Source: Oehlia diaphana
Taxonomy: Eukaryota; Glomeromycota; Glomeromycetes; Glomerales; Glomeraceae
Direction of reading: 5' to 3'
DNA: 64,000 bases
NCBI GenBank assembly: GCA_003833135.1
Contig: QZLH01000298.1
Coordinates: 46,205 to 110,204, forward strand
The notes beneath the pieces are model-generated. The model was not told where the DNA came from, made no database searches, and saw nothing but the letters and a program-made list of their open reading frames with translations. The stretch's first letter is position 1. Every line of letters begins with the position of its first letter. This document shows, piece by piece, positions 36,013 to 46,543 of the stretch. The translations under genes were made by a program, and so were the position numbers.

Positions 36013-39000
36013 ATGTCAACTTCCACTAATATCAAAGATTCAAGTAATAACATTAATTGGTTGGAAAATTCAGCAGAGAAGGGTAATGAAAAGTCAATGC
36101 ACAATCTTGCCTACTGTTACTACAATGGTGAAGGAACAAAGAAGGACTTGGAAATGGCCTTTCACTGGTATCAGAAAGCGGCAGAGAAGGGCAATGAAGA
36201 GTCAATGCATAATCTTGCCTACTGTTACTATAATGGTGAAGGAATAAAGAAGGACTTGGGAATGGCTTTTCACTGGTATCAGAAAGCGGCAGAGAAGGGC
36301 AATAAAGAGTCAATGCATGGCCTTGCCTTACAATATTACAATGGTGAAGGAACAGAAATGAACTTGGGAATGGCTTTTCACTGGTTTCAGAAAGCAGCAG
36401 AGAAGGGTCATGAAGGGTCAATGTATGGTCTTGCCTACTGTTACGACAATGGTGAAGGGACAGAGAAGGACTTGGGAATGGCCTTTTACTGGTTTCAGAA
36501 AGTGGCAGAGAAGGGTCATGAAGGGCCAATGCATAGTCTTGCCTTACAATACTACAATGGTAAAGGGACAAAGAAAGACTTGGGAATGGCCTTTCACTGG
36601 TTTCAGAAAGCAGCAGAGAAGGGTCATGAAGAGTCAATGTACATGTTTGCCTACTGTTACTACAATGGTGAAGGAACAAAGAAGGACTTGGGAATGGCCT
36701 TTCACTGGTTTCAGAAAGCAGCAGAGAAGGGACATGAAGGGTCAATGTATGGTCTTGCCTACTGTTACAACAATGGTGAAGGGATAGAGAAGGACTTGGG
36801 AATGGCTTTTTACTGGTTTCAGAAAGCAGCAGAGAAAGGTCATGAAGGGTCAATGCATGATCTTGCCTTACAATACTACAATGGTAAAGGGACAAAGAAA
36901 AACTTGGGAATGGCCTTTCACTGGTATCAAAAAGCAGCAGAGAAGGGTCATGAAGAGTCAATGCACAAGCTTGCCTACTGTTACTACAATGATGAAGGGA
37001 TAGAGAAGGACTTGGGAATGGCTTTTCACTGGTGTCAGAAAGCGGCATATAATGGTCATGAAGGGACAATGCGCAAGCTTGCCTACTGTTATGAAAATGG
37101 TGAAGGGATAGAGAAGGACTTGGGAATGGCCTTTCACTGGTATCAAAAAGCGGCAGAGAAGGGTGATGAAAAGTCAATGCACAATCTTGCCTACTATTAC
37201 TACAATGGTGAAGGGACAGAAAAGGACTTGGGAATGGCCTTTCACTGGTGTCAGAAAGCGGCAGAGAAGGGTGATGAAGGGTCAATGCACAAGCTTGCCT
37301 ACTGTTACTACAATGGTGAAGGAATAGAAAAGGATTTAGGAATGGCCTTTTACTGGTGTCAGAAAGCAGCAGAGAAGGGTCATGAAGGGACAATGCACAA
37401 GCTTGCCTACTGTTATTACAATGGTGAAGGAACAAAGAAGGACTTGGAAATGGCCTTTTACTGGTATCAGAAAGCAGCAGAGAAAGGTCATGAAGGGTCA
37501 ATGCATGATCTTGCCTTATGATACTACAATGGTGAAGGGACAGAAAAGAACTTGGGAATGGCCTTTCACTGGTATCAGAAAGCAGCAGAGAAGGGTCATG
37601 AAGGGTCAATGCACAATCTTGCCTTATGTTATGAAAATGGGGAAGGAACAGAAAAGGATTTGGAAAAAGCTTTTTATTGGCACAAAATGACTCCTGATAA
37701 TTTTAAAATTAACAACTTATGTAAGAAATGCAATCAGCCATATATTGATTACAAATGGTGCCAACAATGTAATATTAAACTATTTAAGCAAGATTTTTCA
37801 AAATGGACTAGTAAAAATAAATTTATTGATATATTTATTCAAGAAGCACAACTAAATGCTACAAGTAATTATGAAGTTTTAGAATGGATACCTTATAATA
37901 AATTGAATAATATTAATTATTATGATAAAGGAGGATTTAGTGAAATTTATAGAGCTATTTGGTTAGATGGACCTATTGTTAGTTGGAACTTTGATGAACA
38001 ACAATGGAATAGATGGACTGAATATGAGGTTATTCTTAAAAATCTTAATAATTCATCAAGCTTAGATAGTAAATTTTTGGATGAGGTATAGTATTTTTAT
38101 TTATTAGGTAATACTAATTGTATATTTTTATTTTATCTTATAAATTAATAATTTTAAATATTTACTATATAGTGGAAACATCATTATAATTGTCAAAAAA
38201 AATCATTTTCAAAATTTATTCAATTATTTGGAATTTCCCAAAATCCAAATAATTTAAATTATGTGATAATAATGAGTTATGCAAAAAAAGGAAGCTTGAA
38301 AAAATGTTTATCTAATATAGTTAAATTTAAATGGCAAACTAAATTGCAATTATTGAAAAAAATTATTTTAGGACTTAAAGTAATACATGAATCAGAACTT
38401 ACTCACTGTNNNNNNNNNNNNNNNNNNNNNNNNNNNNNNNNNNNNNNNNNNNNNNNNNNNNNNNNNNNNNNNNNNNNNNNNNNNNNNNNNNNNNNNNNNN
38501 NNNNNNNNNNNNNNNNNNNNNNNNNNNNNNNNNNNNNNNNNNNNNNNNNNNNNNNNNNNNNNNNNNNNNNNNNNNNNNNNNNNNNNNNNNNNNNNNNNNN
38601 NNNNNNNNNNNNNNNNNNNNNNNNNNNNNNNNNNNNNNNNNNNNNNNNNNNNNNNNNNNNNNNNNNNNNNNNNNNNNNNNNNNNNNNNNNNNNNNNNNNN
38701 NNNNNNNNNNNNNNNNNNNNNNNNNNNNNNNNNNNNNNNNNNNNNNNNNNNNNNNNNNNNNNNNNNNNNNNNNNNNNNNNNNNNNNNNNNNNNNNNNNNN
38801 NNNNNNNNNNNNNNNNNNNNNNNNNNNNNNNNNNNNNNNNNNNNNNNNNNNNNNNNNNNNNNNNNNNNNNNNNNNNNNNNNNNNNNNNNNNNNNNNNNNN
38901 NNNNNNNNNNNNNNNNNNNNTAAATTTAAATGGCAAACTAAATTGCAATTATTGAAAAAAATTATTTTAGGACTTAAAGTAATACATGAATCAGAACTTA

Positions 39001-39653
39001 CTCACTGTGATTTTCATGATGGTAATATCTTAATATCAGATAATTATAATGAAATATATATTATTGATTTAGGATTATGCAAACCTATACAAAATTCTGA
39101 TGATAATATTGATAAAGTTTATGGAATTATACCTTATATGGCACCTGAAATATTAAGAAACAACCCTTATACTCCAGCAAGTGATATCTATAGTTTTTCA
39201 ATGATGATGTGGGAATTTACATCAGGTATTCCTCCATTTAATAATAAAGCTCATGATGTTGAACTTATTTTAAGTATTTGTGAAGGAGATCGCCCTGAAA
39301 TTATAAAAAATACTCCAAAATGTTATATTGATTTGATGAAAAAGTGCTGGGATTCAGATCCTTCCAAAAGACCAAATATAGTAATTATTGAAAATACTAT
39401 ATCTGAATGGCTTAGATGTATTAATGAATATTATAAAACAAATGGAGATGACGAAAAAAGATATGAAGTTTCTAAGATTGATAATCAATTAAAAAATGAT
39501 ATGTATGAATTTATAAAAGCAAATAGAGTTTTGACACAAGAACAAGATAATATTTCTGTTTTACAAACTCATCCACAAGCATATTATACAAGCCGCTTGC
39601 TTACTGAAATTTTATATCAAAATAATTCTGAGTGTTTGGATTGTATAATTTGA
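36013..39653 (+). CDS. Sel1-repeat protein kinase with an in-frame TGA and an assembly gap
   Basis: Exons 36013-38085 and 38173 onward to 39653, 87-nt phase-0 intron. Residues 14-555 are about 15 Sel1-like repeats of 36 aa (type NGEGTKKDLGMAFHWYQKAA), normally helical protein-protein scaffolds. A zinc ribbon (CKKCNQ, WCQQC) and the lineage-typical KFIDIFIQEAQLNA lead into a kinase domain: KGGFSEIYRAIW, EVILKNL (ATP-site Lys), FLDEV (alpha-C Glu), THCDFHDGN (catalytic loop, HRD changed to HCD), IIDLG for DFG, YMAPE, SDIYSFS, KRPNI. Two breaks: TGA at 37519-37521 in repeat 13 where other repeats have CAA or TGT, and a run of N at 38410-38920. The 88 bp before the N run recur exactly after it, and collapsing them keeps the frame (79 + 215 codons). 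Without the TGA the product would be about 984 residues. The Sel1 block is N-terminal; in many relatives it follows the kinase. Confidence 0.8.
36120..37680 (+). repeat. 108-bp tandem repeat array (Sel1 coding)
   Basis: About 15 units of 108 bp with high nucleotide identity between units encode the Sel1 repeats. The near-identity suggests recent expansion or gene conversion. The long open frame on the opposite strand (36053-37609) is a by-product. Confidence 0.85.
38322..39008. other. assembly gap flanked by an exact 88-bp duplication
   Basis: 38322-38409 and 38921-39008 are identical; between them are 511 N. The simplest reading is two overlapping contigs joined without merging. The merged sequence is continuous kinase coding DNA. 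Confidence 0.85.
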
Positions 39654-40043
39654 ATTTAAATATAAATTTCTATAATGACTTTATTTATTGATTTCATAAA
39701 AACTTTACAAATTTTATTTGTGATGATAAAAAAAAAAGTATCATTTGTAATAGATATTTTATTTTGTTTAATAAAAAAATAGAAAATGTTTATTGTTCAA
39801 ATAAATTTTAAAAATGGCAATCAAAATATTAGCTTAAAAAAATAATCTGTAATGATGTAATGATATCAGGATTACTTATTAATTGTATAAAAAAATGAAA
39901 ACAAAATAAACAATTAGAAAATGTATTTATTAAATATTCCAGATATACAGTAAGTATATATTATTAAAAAATCATGAATAATGAGGTGGTTTTAACATAA
40001 TGAGATATTTATTAAAAAAAAAAACTTTTTGTTAAAAATATAT
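39654..40043. other. intergenic, no gene seen
   Basis: AT-rich spacer between the kinase stop and the minus-strand pseudogene, with A-runs at 39728-39738 and 40014-40023. Confidence 0.4.
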
Positions 40044-40455
40044 CCCTAATTATTCTTAAAATCTTCAATCTGATTTTCAACCAATTCTTTATATAATACA
40101 TTATTATTATTGATATTTTCTGAATCTTGTTTTAATATATCCAATTCTTCATAATAATACTTTTTATAATAATTTATTTGAAAATAATATAAAAAAGAAA
40201 ATTCAAGATCATTACTTATTAGACGTATCATCTTAGAAGAATTTGGTTCAGATAAATTATCAATATCATCAATATTAACTATTTATCCACAAAAGATTGT
40301 TTCCATAAATCAAAGATTTTGTTCTTCATTTCAAACTCATTATTTTTATCATTAAAAAATTTTACAACTTCTGGTAAATTTTCAACTGAATATAAAATTT
40401 TAGCAATTGTTTGACTAATGATTATTTTTGTGTAATTTGTAAAGCTAACGAAAAG
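40044..40455 (-). pseudogene. coding-like minus-strand sequence with one frameshift, hypothetical
   Basis: After an acceptor-like cgttag near 40450 a minus frame reads IIISQTIAKILYSVENLPEV, then NKIFDLWKQSFVDK, and stops. The next frame continues at once with IDDIDNLSEPNSSKMIRLIS and ends VENQIEDFKNN before a stop at 40046-40048. One missing or extra base near 40285 would join them, giving about 125 residues. The family is unknown. No ATG exon upstream is clear, so it is a broken last exon or a pseudogene convergent with the Sel1 kinase. Confidence 0.4.
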
Positions 40456-40812
40456 CAAGAAAATTTTAATATATGATTTTGTTTAAAACTACATCACATT
40501 GCCAATTTTTATAGTACCTTAAAATCCATTCGTATGGTTTTATTTTTATATGTTATATAAAATAAAAATCATTTAAAATATCTTTCTTAACATACTATAA
40601 AAAAATCAATATGACATATTAAATTATAAGCTGCTTAAAATTATAACAATATAAAGATTAAATTCACACACCTAATCATTATATACATCAACCTTTATTT
40701 ATTTATACTATATATCATAGTGTAATTTAAAATTAAAATTTGGTATTCAGTATACTCAATGAAATTCTTTAAATAGATCATCTATATCCTGATCAATAAA
40801 TACGTAATTTAA
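40456..40812. other. intergenic, no gene seen
   Basis: AT-rich spacer upstream of the F-box pseudogene. Nothing supportable. Confidence 0.35.
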
Positions 40813-40842
40813 ACGTAATCATACATTGAAGATCCCGTTCGA
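40813..40842 (+). promoter_or_regulatory. block conserved upstream of F-box copies (pseudogene C)
   Basis: Same 30-bp block as at 32375 with two or three changes (atacattgaagatcccgttc), 57 bp before the ATG of the pseudogene. Confidence 0.4.
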
Positions 40843-40898
40843 ATTTCGAAAAGACTTAAATTAGTTTGACAAAAATTCCTGCAGTACATTTACCAATT

Positions 40899-41978
40899 AT
40901 GAATTTTCTCCTGAAATCTTTATTGAAATCTGTTCTTTTTTACCTCCAGGTGATTTATTCACACTTTCTCAAGTATGTCGTAAATTTCGTGGGTATTTAT
41001 GTGCCCCAAATTCTTTTGCTACTCAACAAATATGGAAGGAATCTCGTTTAAAATTTATGCCAAAAGAAGATATGCCTCCACCGGAAGGGATGAGTGAAGA
41101 AAAATATGCTGAATTATTAATGACGGAACGAGGTTGTAAATCTGTAAACAAATTAGAGAATGCAAAATTTATTGGGAATCTGAAATTAGATGTTGTGTAA
41201 TATGTTTTTACGAAAAAACCGTTAGGTATATTTTCACACCTTTAAATAATAATTCATAATTTAGTCGGATTGACTTAATTACCAAAACTAAATGTTCATT
41301 AGAAATTGTTGATATTATGCCATGCACACATACTGGATATTTCTATTGCAAAAAATATTATTGGAAAGAGCAAATAGATCTTGCATATTCTCAATATTAT
41401 GGTTTATCAAAAAAAAAGAGAAAAAAATTTGGTTGAATAAGAAAAAGCAAATATTTGATTCTATAATGAATTATATTAGGTTACGTGAATTACGTAAATT
41501 CAGAGAAAAAGAAAAAGTAGGACATTTTCTTTTATCTCTACATGCATACTGTGATATCATTGAGGATGATTTTATTTGTCCATATCCGTATTATTTACGG
41601 CCTCCATCATCGCCTCCATTGCCTCCGCCTTCTCCACCTTCTCCACCTTCTCCACCTCTATCCAGATTTTTTGTCCAAAGTGCGACTAAAGAAGTTAAAG
41701 AAGTTGAAAAAATTGAAAAAGTTGAAAAAGTCAACAATAATGATATACCTCAATTAATTCAACTTCATATTAAAAGACTTGAAAATAAATCATTTAAATT
41801 TACATTTAATGCGAAGACAAGGCTAAATTCATCAAATAATTATCTTGAAAATTCTAATGAACAAAAAAGAGATAATTTTGTTAAAATTAAAAGGGAAAAA
41901 GATCAACTTAATAAATACTATAACATGAAAGCGAAAGAAAAGAATTATCAAAATAAGTTTTCTCATAAATATGGTTAG
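40899..41978 (+). pseudogene. F-box protein, YG-tail family (copy C), frameshifted
   Basis: The nucleotide sequence is close to copies B and D, but one T is lost right after the ATG (gaattttctcc for gaatttttctcc). A second indel lies at the first Cys pair (gaggttgtaaatctg for gaggttgtcaaatttg), and a third in the A-run of exon 2 near 41410 just before IWLNKKKQIFDS. Exon 2 starts after the ttag at 41261-41264. From 41437 the last part is open and intact, with PPSPPSPPSPPLSRFF, a Lys-Glu repeat (KEVKEVEKIEKVEKV), ENSNEQK and the usual end KFSHKYG. The breaks are few, so inactivation is recent or some are sequence errors in homopolymers. Confidence 0.8.
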
Positions 41979-42224
41979 GACTAAAATAGTTAAGATTAAA
42001 ATGGTTAAGTTAGATATTTAATCATAAATTTATTTTTGATTAATTTTCAATGCAGTATAAAAAATTGCGTACGTGAATGTAATTGGATATTGTTGCCATA
42101 TATATTATTATAAATAAATAGGAATTTAATTGTATTAACTGTCTCTAATACTTCATTGGTGTAAAATAATGATAATTTCATGCTAAATAAAAGAGACCTT
42201 TAAATAAAACATTCTTGCGGTATA

Positions 42225-42485
42225 TTCACTTTCTTCTAAACTTTTTATTAAATATGCTCCTTTCTATCCCAGCTGATTTTTATGGATATTTATTTGCCCA
42301 AATTTTTTGACAACTTAGTTACCATGTCTACTGCTGGAATGAATGAACGAAAAAAATATGTTGAATTACTATCAATATTAAAATGAGATTATAAACTTAA
42401 ACGAGCTAAAGAATGTATAATTTTTTAAGAATTAGAAATTGAGTAACATTCGTTATAAAAAAAACTGTAATATACTAATAGGGTA
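42225..42485 (+). pseudogene. old relic of an F-box exon 1 (relic R3)
   Basis: Words in exon-1 order survive: ttcttctaaactttttatta (LELFIE), tttttatggatatttatttg (FRGYL), tgctggaatgaatgaacg (PPEGMSEE), aaatatgttgaattac (KYVELL), cgagctaaagaatgtata (TKECKI), but the frame is lost. It keeps the PPEGM part that R1 and R2 lack and is therefore an independent decay event. Confidence 0.55.
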
Positions 42486-43004
42486 TAAATAGAGCAAATA
42501 AAGTGTAATTTATCAATTTTAAAATCTTTTTAATAAGTAATTTAAATTTAGAGGAAGCATTTAAACATATATTATTTTATCGAATTTAGATTTTTTAAAA
42601 ATAGAGAGGGATGGGCCGATGGGGTACGTTAAACAAACAATTAAGCCTAAAATAAGCTTGTTAATTGAAATGAATTAAAGTCTAGTCCAGAAAATAAGCA
42701 CCCCACCTACAGTCCTACAGTACATTACTGATATTATATGTAAAAAAAATGCTGCTTATTTTCGGGAATATGCGTCGATTTATTTTTAAGTACTACAAGA
42801 GTGAAACTAATTTTTTATCAGGAATAAGAAAAAGGGATTAATTAGTAATTTAATATAGTGAAAATTTTTTAATTTTCTTACAAATATGGTTTTATTTTTT
42901 TTAACATTACACTAAATTAAAATAAAAAACATTGTAAATTCAATCATATTGTATCTTTTTGTTTATCCGTTGTTGTGTAATATGCAAATTATTTATATCC
43001 TGAA
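42486..43004. other. intergenic, no gene seen
   Basis: A mixed-composition patch at 42600-42790 (contains gagggatgggccgatggggt) interrupts AT-rich DNA; possibly a worn repeat. No gene. Confidence 0.35.
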
Positions 43005-43034
43005 ACGTAATCATGCATTGAAGATCTCATTCAA
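43005..43034 (+). promoter_or_regulatory. block conserved upstream of F-box copies (copy D)
   Basis: Same 30-bp block as at 32375 and 40813, here 33 bp before the ATG at 43067. The distance to the start differs between copies. Confidence 0.45.
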
Positions 43035-43066
43035 GTATTTATATAAAGTGGGAATGAGACTCTAGA

Positions 43067-44238
43067 ATGAGTTTGACCAACACAATGCAGGATATTCCCG
43101 CAGTACACTCACCAATTACAATTATTCCACTTGAACTCTTTATTGAAATTTGCTCTTATTTACCACCAGTTGATTTATTCACATTTTCTCAAGTGTGTCG
43201 TAAATTTCGCGGATACTTATGTGCTCCAAATTCTTTTGCTACTCAACAAATATGGAAGGAATCTCGTTTAGAATTTATGCCAAAAGAAGATATGCCTCCA
43301 CCAGAAGGCATGAGTGAAGAAAAATATGCAGTATTATTAATGGCGGAACGAGGTTGTCAAATTTGTAAACAAACTAAAGAATGTAAAATTTATTGGGAAT
43401 TTACAATTAGGTGTTGTAAAAAGTGTTTTTACAAAAACGCCATAAGGTATATTTTCACATCTTTTAAATAATAATATTTAACATAATTTTATAAACTTTT
43501 TAAACTAATAACTCTTATAAAAATTAAAATTTATAATAAATTAGTCGGTTTGATTTGATTATCAAAATTAAATGTCCGTTAGAATTTGTTAATATTATGC
43601 CATGCACTCATACTGGATATTTCTTTTGTAAAAAATATTATTGGAAAAAACAAGTAGATCTTGCATATTCTCAATATTATGGTTTATTGAGAAAGGAGAA
43701 AAAAATTTGGTTGGATGGTAAAAAGCAAGTATTTGATTCTATAATTAATTACGTTAGACAACGTGAATTACGTAAATCCGAAGAAAAAGAAAAAACGAAA
43801 TATTATTTTTTATCTCCACATACATACTGTGATACCATAGAAGATGATTTTAGTTTTTTATATTCATTTTATTCACGACGTTCTCTATCAGCTCCACCTC
43901 CACCTTCTCCACCTCTGTCCAGATTTTTTATGCAAAGTGCGACTAAAGAAGTTAAAGAAGTTGAAAAAATTGAAAAAGTTGAAAAAGTTAACAATAATGA
44001 TATATCTCAATTAATTCAACTTCATATTAAAAGACTTGAAAACGAATCATATCAATCAACTTTTAATGTAAATTCAGCAAATAATTACCTTGAAAATTCT
44101 AATGAACAAAAAATAAATAATTTTATTAAAACTAAAAAGAATAAAAATAATAAAAAACTAAATAATAAGTTTAATAAATATAACTTGAAAGTGAGAGGAA
44201 AAAATTTTAAAAATAAATTTGCTTATAGATATGGTTAG
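43067..44238 (+). CDS. F-box protein, YG-tail family (copy D)
   Basis: Exons 43067-43446 and 43545-44238, 98-nt phase-2 intron, 357 aa. A short leader (MSLTNTMQDIPAVHSPI) is followed by the F-box (IPLELFIEICSYLPPVDLF, FSQVCRKFRGYL), MPPPEGM and the Cys cluster GCQICKQTKECK / RCCKKC. Exon 2 has KCPLEFVNIMPCTHTGYFF, YYWKKQVDLAYSQYYGL, WLDGKKQVFDSIINYV, a short Pro-rich stretch (SAPPPPSPPLSRFF), the Lys-Glu repeat shared with pseudogene C, LIQLHIKRLEN, ENSNEQK, a Lys/Asn-rich tail and the end KFAYRYG. It shares so much with pseudogene C that the two must be a recent duplicate pair. It is convergent with a membrane protein gene 171 bp downstream. SCF adaptor by family. Confidence 0.85.
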
Positions 44239-44358
44239 ATACCAATTTTTAACAGAGATTTCTAATATTATGTATTCAAGTACTTTTATATGTTTATATT
44301 GTTTTTTTAAGTTTTAAAAAATATTTTTAATTTTTTTTTAAAAAAATAAACTGTTATA

Positions 44359-44388
44359 TATTTTATTTTATTTTATTTTATTTTATTT
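44359..44388. repeat. TTTTA microsatellite, about six units
   Basis: About six copies of tttta lie in the short gap between the convergent F-box copy D and membrane protein genes. Confidence 0.8.
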
Positions 44389-44408
44389 TTTTTTTGAGAA
44401 ATATTTAT

Positions 44409-45395
44409 TTAACATAATTTGTAAAATACATTTAACATATCTTGGCTATAATTTAAATTAATTCTAAAACATACATAAATATACACTTCATTACCATTAC
44501 TTAGTAATGGTTCAATAATAATTGCCCAAAAAAAGTCTATAACGTCATAAAATCCATTAATGTCATTTTTATAATATATTTCAATTGCTTTACTAAATAT
44601 TCTAGCTATTACCTTAAAATACCAACAAATTCCATATAAATTATAAACAATAAGTAATATAATAAATAAAATTATATAACTAAATGAAAATAATAATAAT
44701 AATAAAAGATACCAAAATTTTATGTAGGATAAAGAAATCTTATAATTATTTATAAAAAATTTTAATGATAGATCGTAAGATAACATTAGAGAATAAATAA
44801 TTACTAAAATTGTAGTTGATATTATTAAGTCTGGTATAATTATTATAATAAGAATTAAAAAGATTATAAAAAAATCTAATATAATAAATATTGATTTGAA
44901 TTGTTTTATTATTTCCGGAAATTTGAGAGGATGGAAATGACAATGTTGCTTAACTTCTTTGATTTTTTCCAATATTAAAAAATCTAGTAAAAATTCTTCA
45001 ATAGAATGATTATATATATATTTATAAATTAAGTATACTATTGCAGCTGTTGGAGAAAGTGAATAAAGTGGATACCCAGGTCTTTGTATGATTGTTATTA
45101 ATGGGTTAATCAATGAAAAAAATATGGCATATCCAATTGAATATATTATAAAGAATGGAATATATAAAACAATTATTATAGGAGAAATTAATAACAAATA
45201 AATTCTCATTTTCGAATCATATTCTTTAGTCGTGAAAATGAATGAATATAATTGATATATTGAAGGAAAATACCAAATCAATATTATTAAAAAATTTATT
45301 ATTATACTTAATATGTATGTAGGCATAAAAAATATTATAAAATCAAGAAAGATTAAAATTGCAAGAGAAACAAATCTAATCATCGCCAGTATCAT
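44409..45395 (-). CDS. polytopic membrane protein, orphan family member 3
   Basis: Single exon, 328 aa, ATG at 45395 (another in frame at 45383). Family layout: LAILIFLDFIIFFMPTYILS, PSIYQLYSFIF, TTKEYD, MRIYLLLISPIIIVLYIPFF, RPGYPLYSLSPTAAIVYLIY, a string of Ile/Leu/Phe-rich spans, then NDINGFYDVIDFFWAIII and a short tail with RINLNYSQDMLN. Very close to the copy at 11362-12342. About seven to eight membrane spans; no signal peptide distinct from the first span. No known domain. It is tail-to-tail with F-box copy D, the same arrangement as at 9.9-12.3 kb. Confidence 0.75.
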   Translation of the reverse strand: MILAMIRFVSLAILIFLDFIIFFMPTYILSIIINFLIILIWYFPSIYQLYSFIFTTKEYDSKMRIYLLLISPIIIVLYIPFFIIYSIGYAIFFSLINPLITIIQRPGYPLYSLSPTAAIVYLIYKYIYNHSIEEFLLDFLILEKIKEVKQHCHFHPLKFPEIIKQFKSIFIILDFFIIFLILIIIIIPDLIISTTILVIIYSLMLSYDLSLKFFINNYKISLSYIKFWYLLLLLLFSFSYIILFIILLIVYNLYGICWYFKVIARIFSKAIEIYYKNDINGFYDVIDFFWAIIIEPLLSNGNEVYIYVCFRINLNYSQDMLNVFYKLC

Positions 45396-46543
45396 CTTAA
45401 TTTTTCTAAGAAAAAGAAAAAAATAGATAATGTATATTTTATTTTCATAGTTGTTTTATATTTATTGTTTTATCTTGTTTCACGTAAACAGAAACTGTTA
45501 ATATCAGTGATGTGCAATACGTTTAGTATTACAAGTTTCTTGATAAGTTAAGTTATGAGAAGATAGAAGACATAAATTACTATAACTGTTGGTAAGATCG
45601 TCGTGAGCACAACGCCAATATAAATAATAACTTTTATTACAAAATGGTAATGCACCAAGAATATTAAAATTGCCAAATATGTATATATATCCCCGGATAT
45701 ATTAGATACCTTTCAAATCATTTTAGGTAATTGGTTCAAGTAACAGATAATTAATAAGGTAATTTTACGGGGGTATTCTTTAAGTTAAACAGGAAAAAAG
45801 CTTAAGGTTTTGCCGAAACATTTAATTGTATATCAACTTTCAATTTTTACGATTAGAATTTACAATGTCCAAAATACATGGAAACATAGTTAAATTGGTT
45901 AATGTAACCGATAATCAAACTTATTTATTGTTTAATTTATAAACATGTATATATTAAAAAATAAACATGTATATATTAAAATTAATGTTAAGATTGATAA
46001 ACCTGTCATTATTAATGACTATCTAGTTATTTGTACTACATGCAAATCCAAGCTCAGACAACGCCGAATCCTTTATCGATTATTCCTTTGTCATATGTTT
46101 GCGGCTTTGCGCACCTTCTTTGTTTCAAATTTTGCAATGAAAAACTACTAATATTAGTAAGTTGATTAAATAATTACATTGTTTTAAAATCGAAAGGTTC
46201 GATATGTGTGTGATATACTAACTAAAAAAAAAGGAGAACTATATACTAATAGAATGTGCAAAATGTTTGGATACACAGAGTGGCTGTATCCATCCACAAT
46301 GGAATGAAAGTAGCTTTTTAATGTTATTATAAAATTAGTATATGATATTCAAAAATATCATACATGCAAATAATCACAAAACAAGTGTTGTAAATCCAAA
46401 AGAAATCTTTATTAGTATTTGTATTATATAATTGTATTACATTGTCTTTGTAATTTACTCCTTTTTGCGCAGCCGCAGCAACTGCTGATCCTCATATTAC
46501 GTCGCTACGTTCATTCCGCTGTACATGAAATATTATAAATAAG
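45396..46543. other. intergenic, no gene seen
   Basis: AT-rich. A direct repeat of aaacatgtatatattaaaa occurs at 45941-45959 and 45963-45981. A short palindrome tatgatat-tcaaaa-atatcata lies near 46343. A GC-richer patch at 46466-46525 contains gcgcagccgcagcaactgctg-type sequence. The frame at 45945-46151 is not convincing. Confidence 0.4.

Noticed and set aside
37519..37521. TGA read as Trp (alternative genetic code)
   Set aside because: All other genes here end normally and use TGG for Trp (the Sel1-kinase gene itself ends in TGA); one stop in a repeat array is better explained as mutation or error.
36053..37609. 518-codon open frame on the minus strand across the Sel1 repeats
   Set aside because: It is a by-product of the 108-bp repeat lacking stops in that frame; the plus-strand translation matches a known repeat family.
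36120..37680. Regularly spaced repeats resembling a CRISPR array
   Set aside because: The 108-bp units are contiguous coding repeats without spacers, in a eukaryotic gene.
38263..38955. Open frames running through the N block
   Set aside because: Frames through unknown bases are meaningless; the flanking 88-bp duplication points to an assembly gap.
45945..46151. 68-codon frame in the spacer after the third membrane protein
   Set aside because: No recognisable motif, and it begins in a direct repeat (aaacatgtatatattaaaa).
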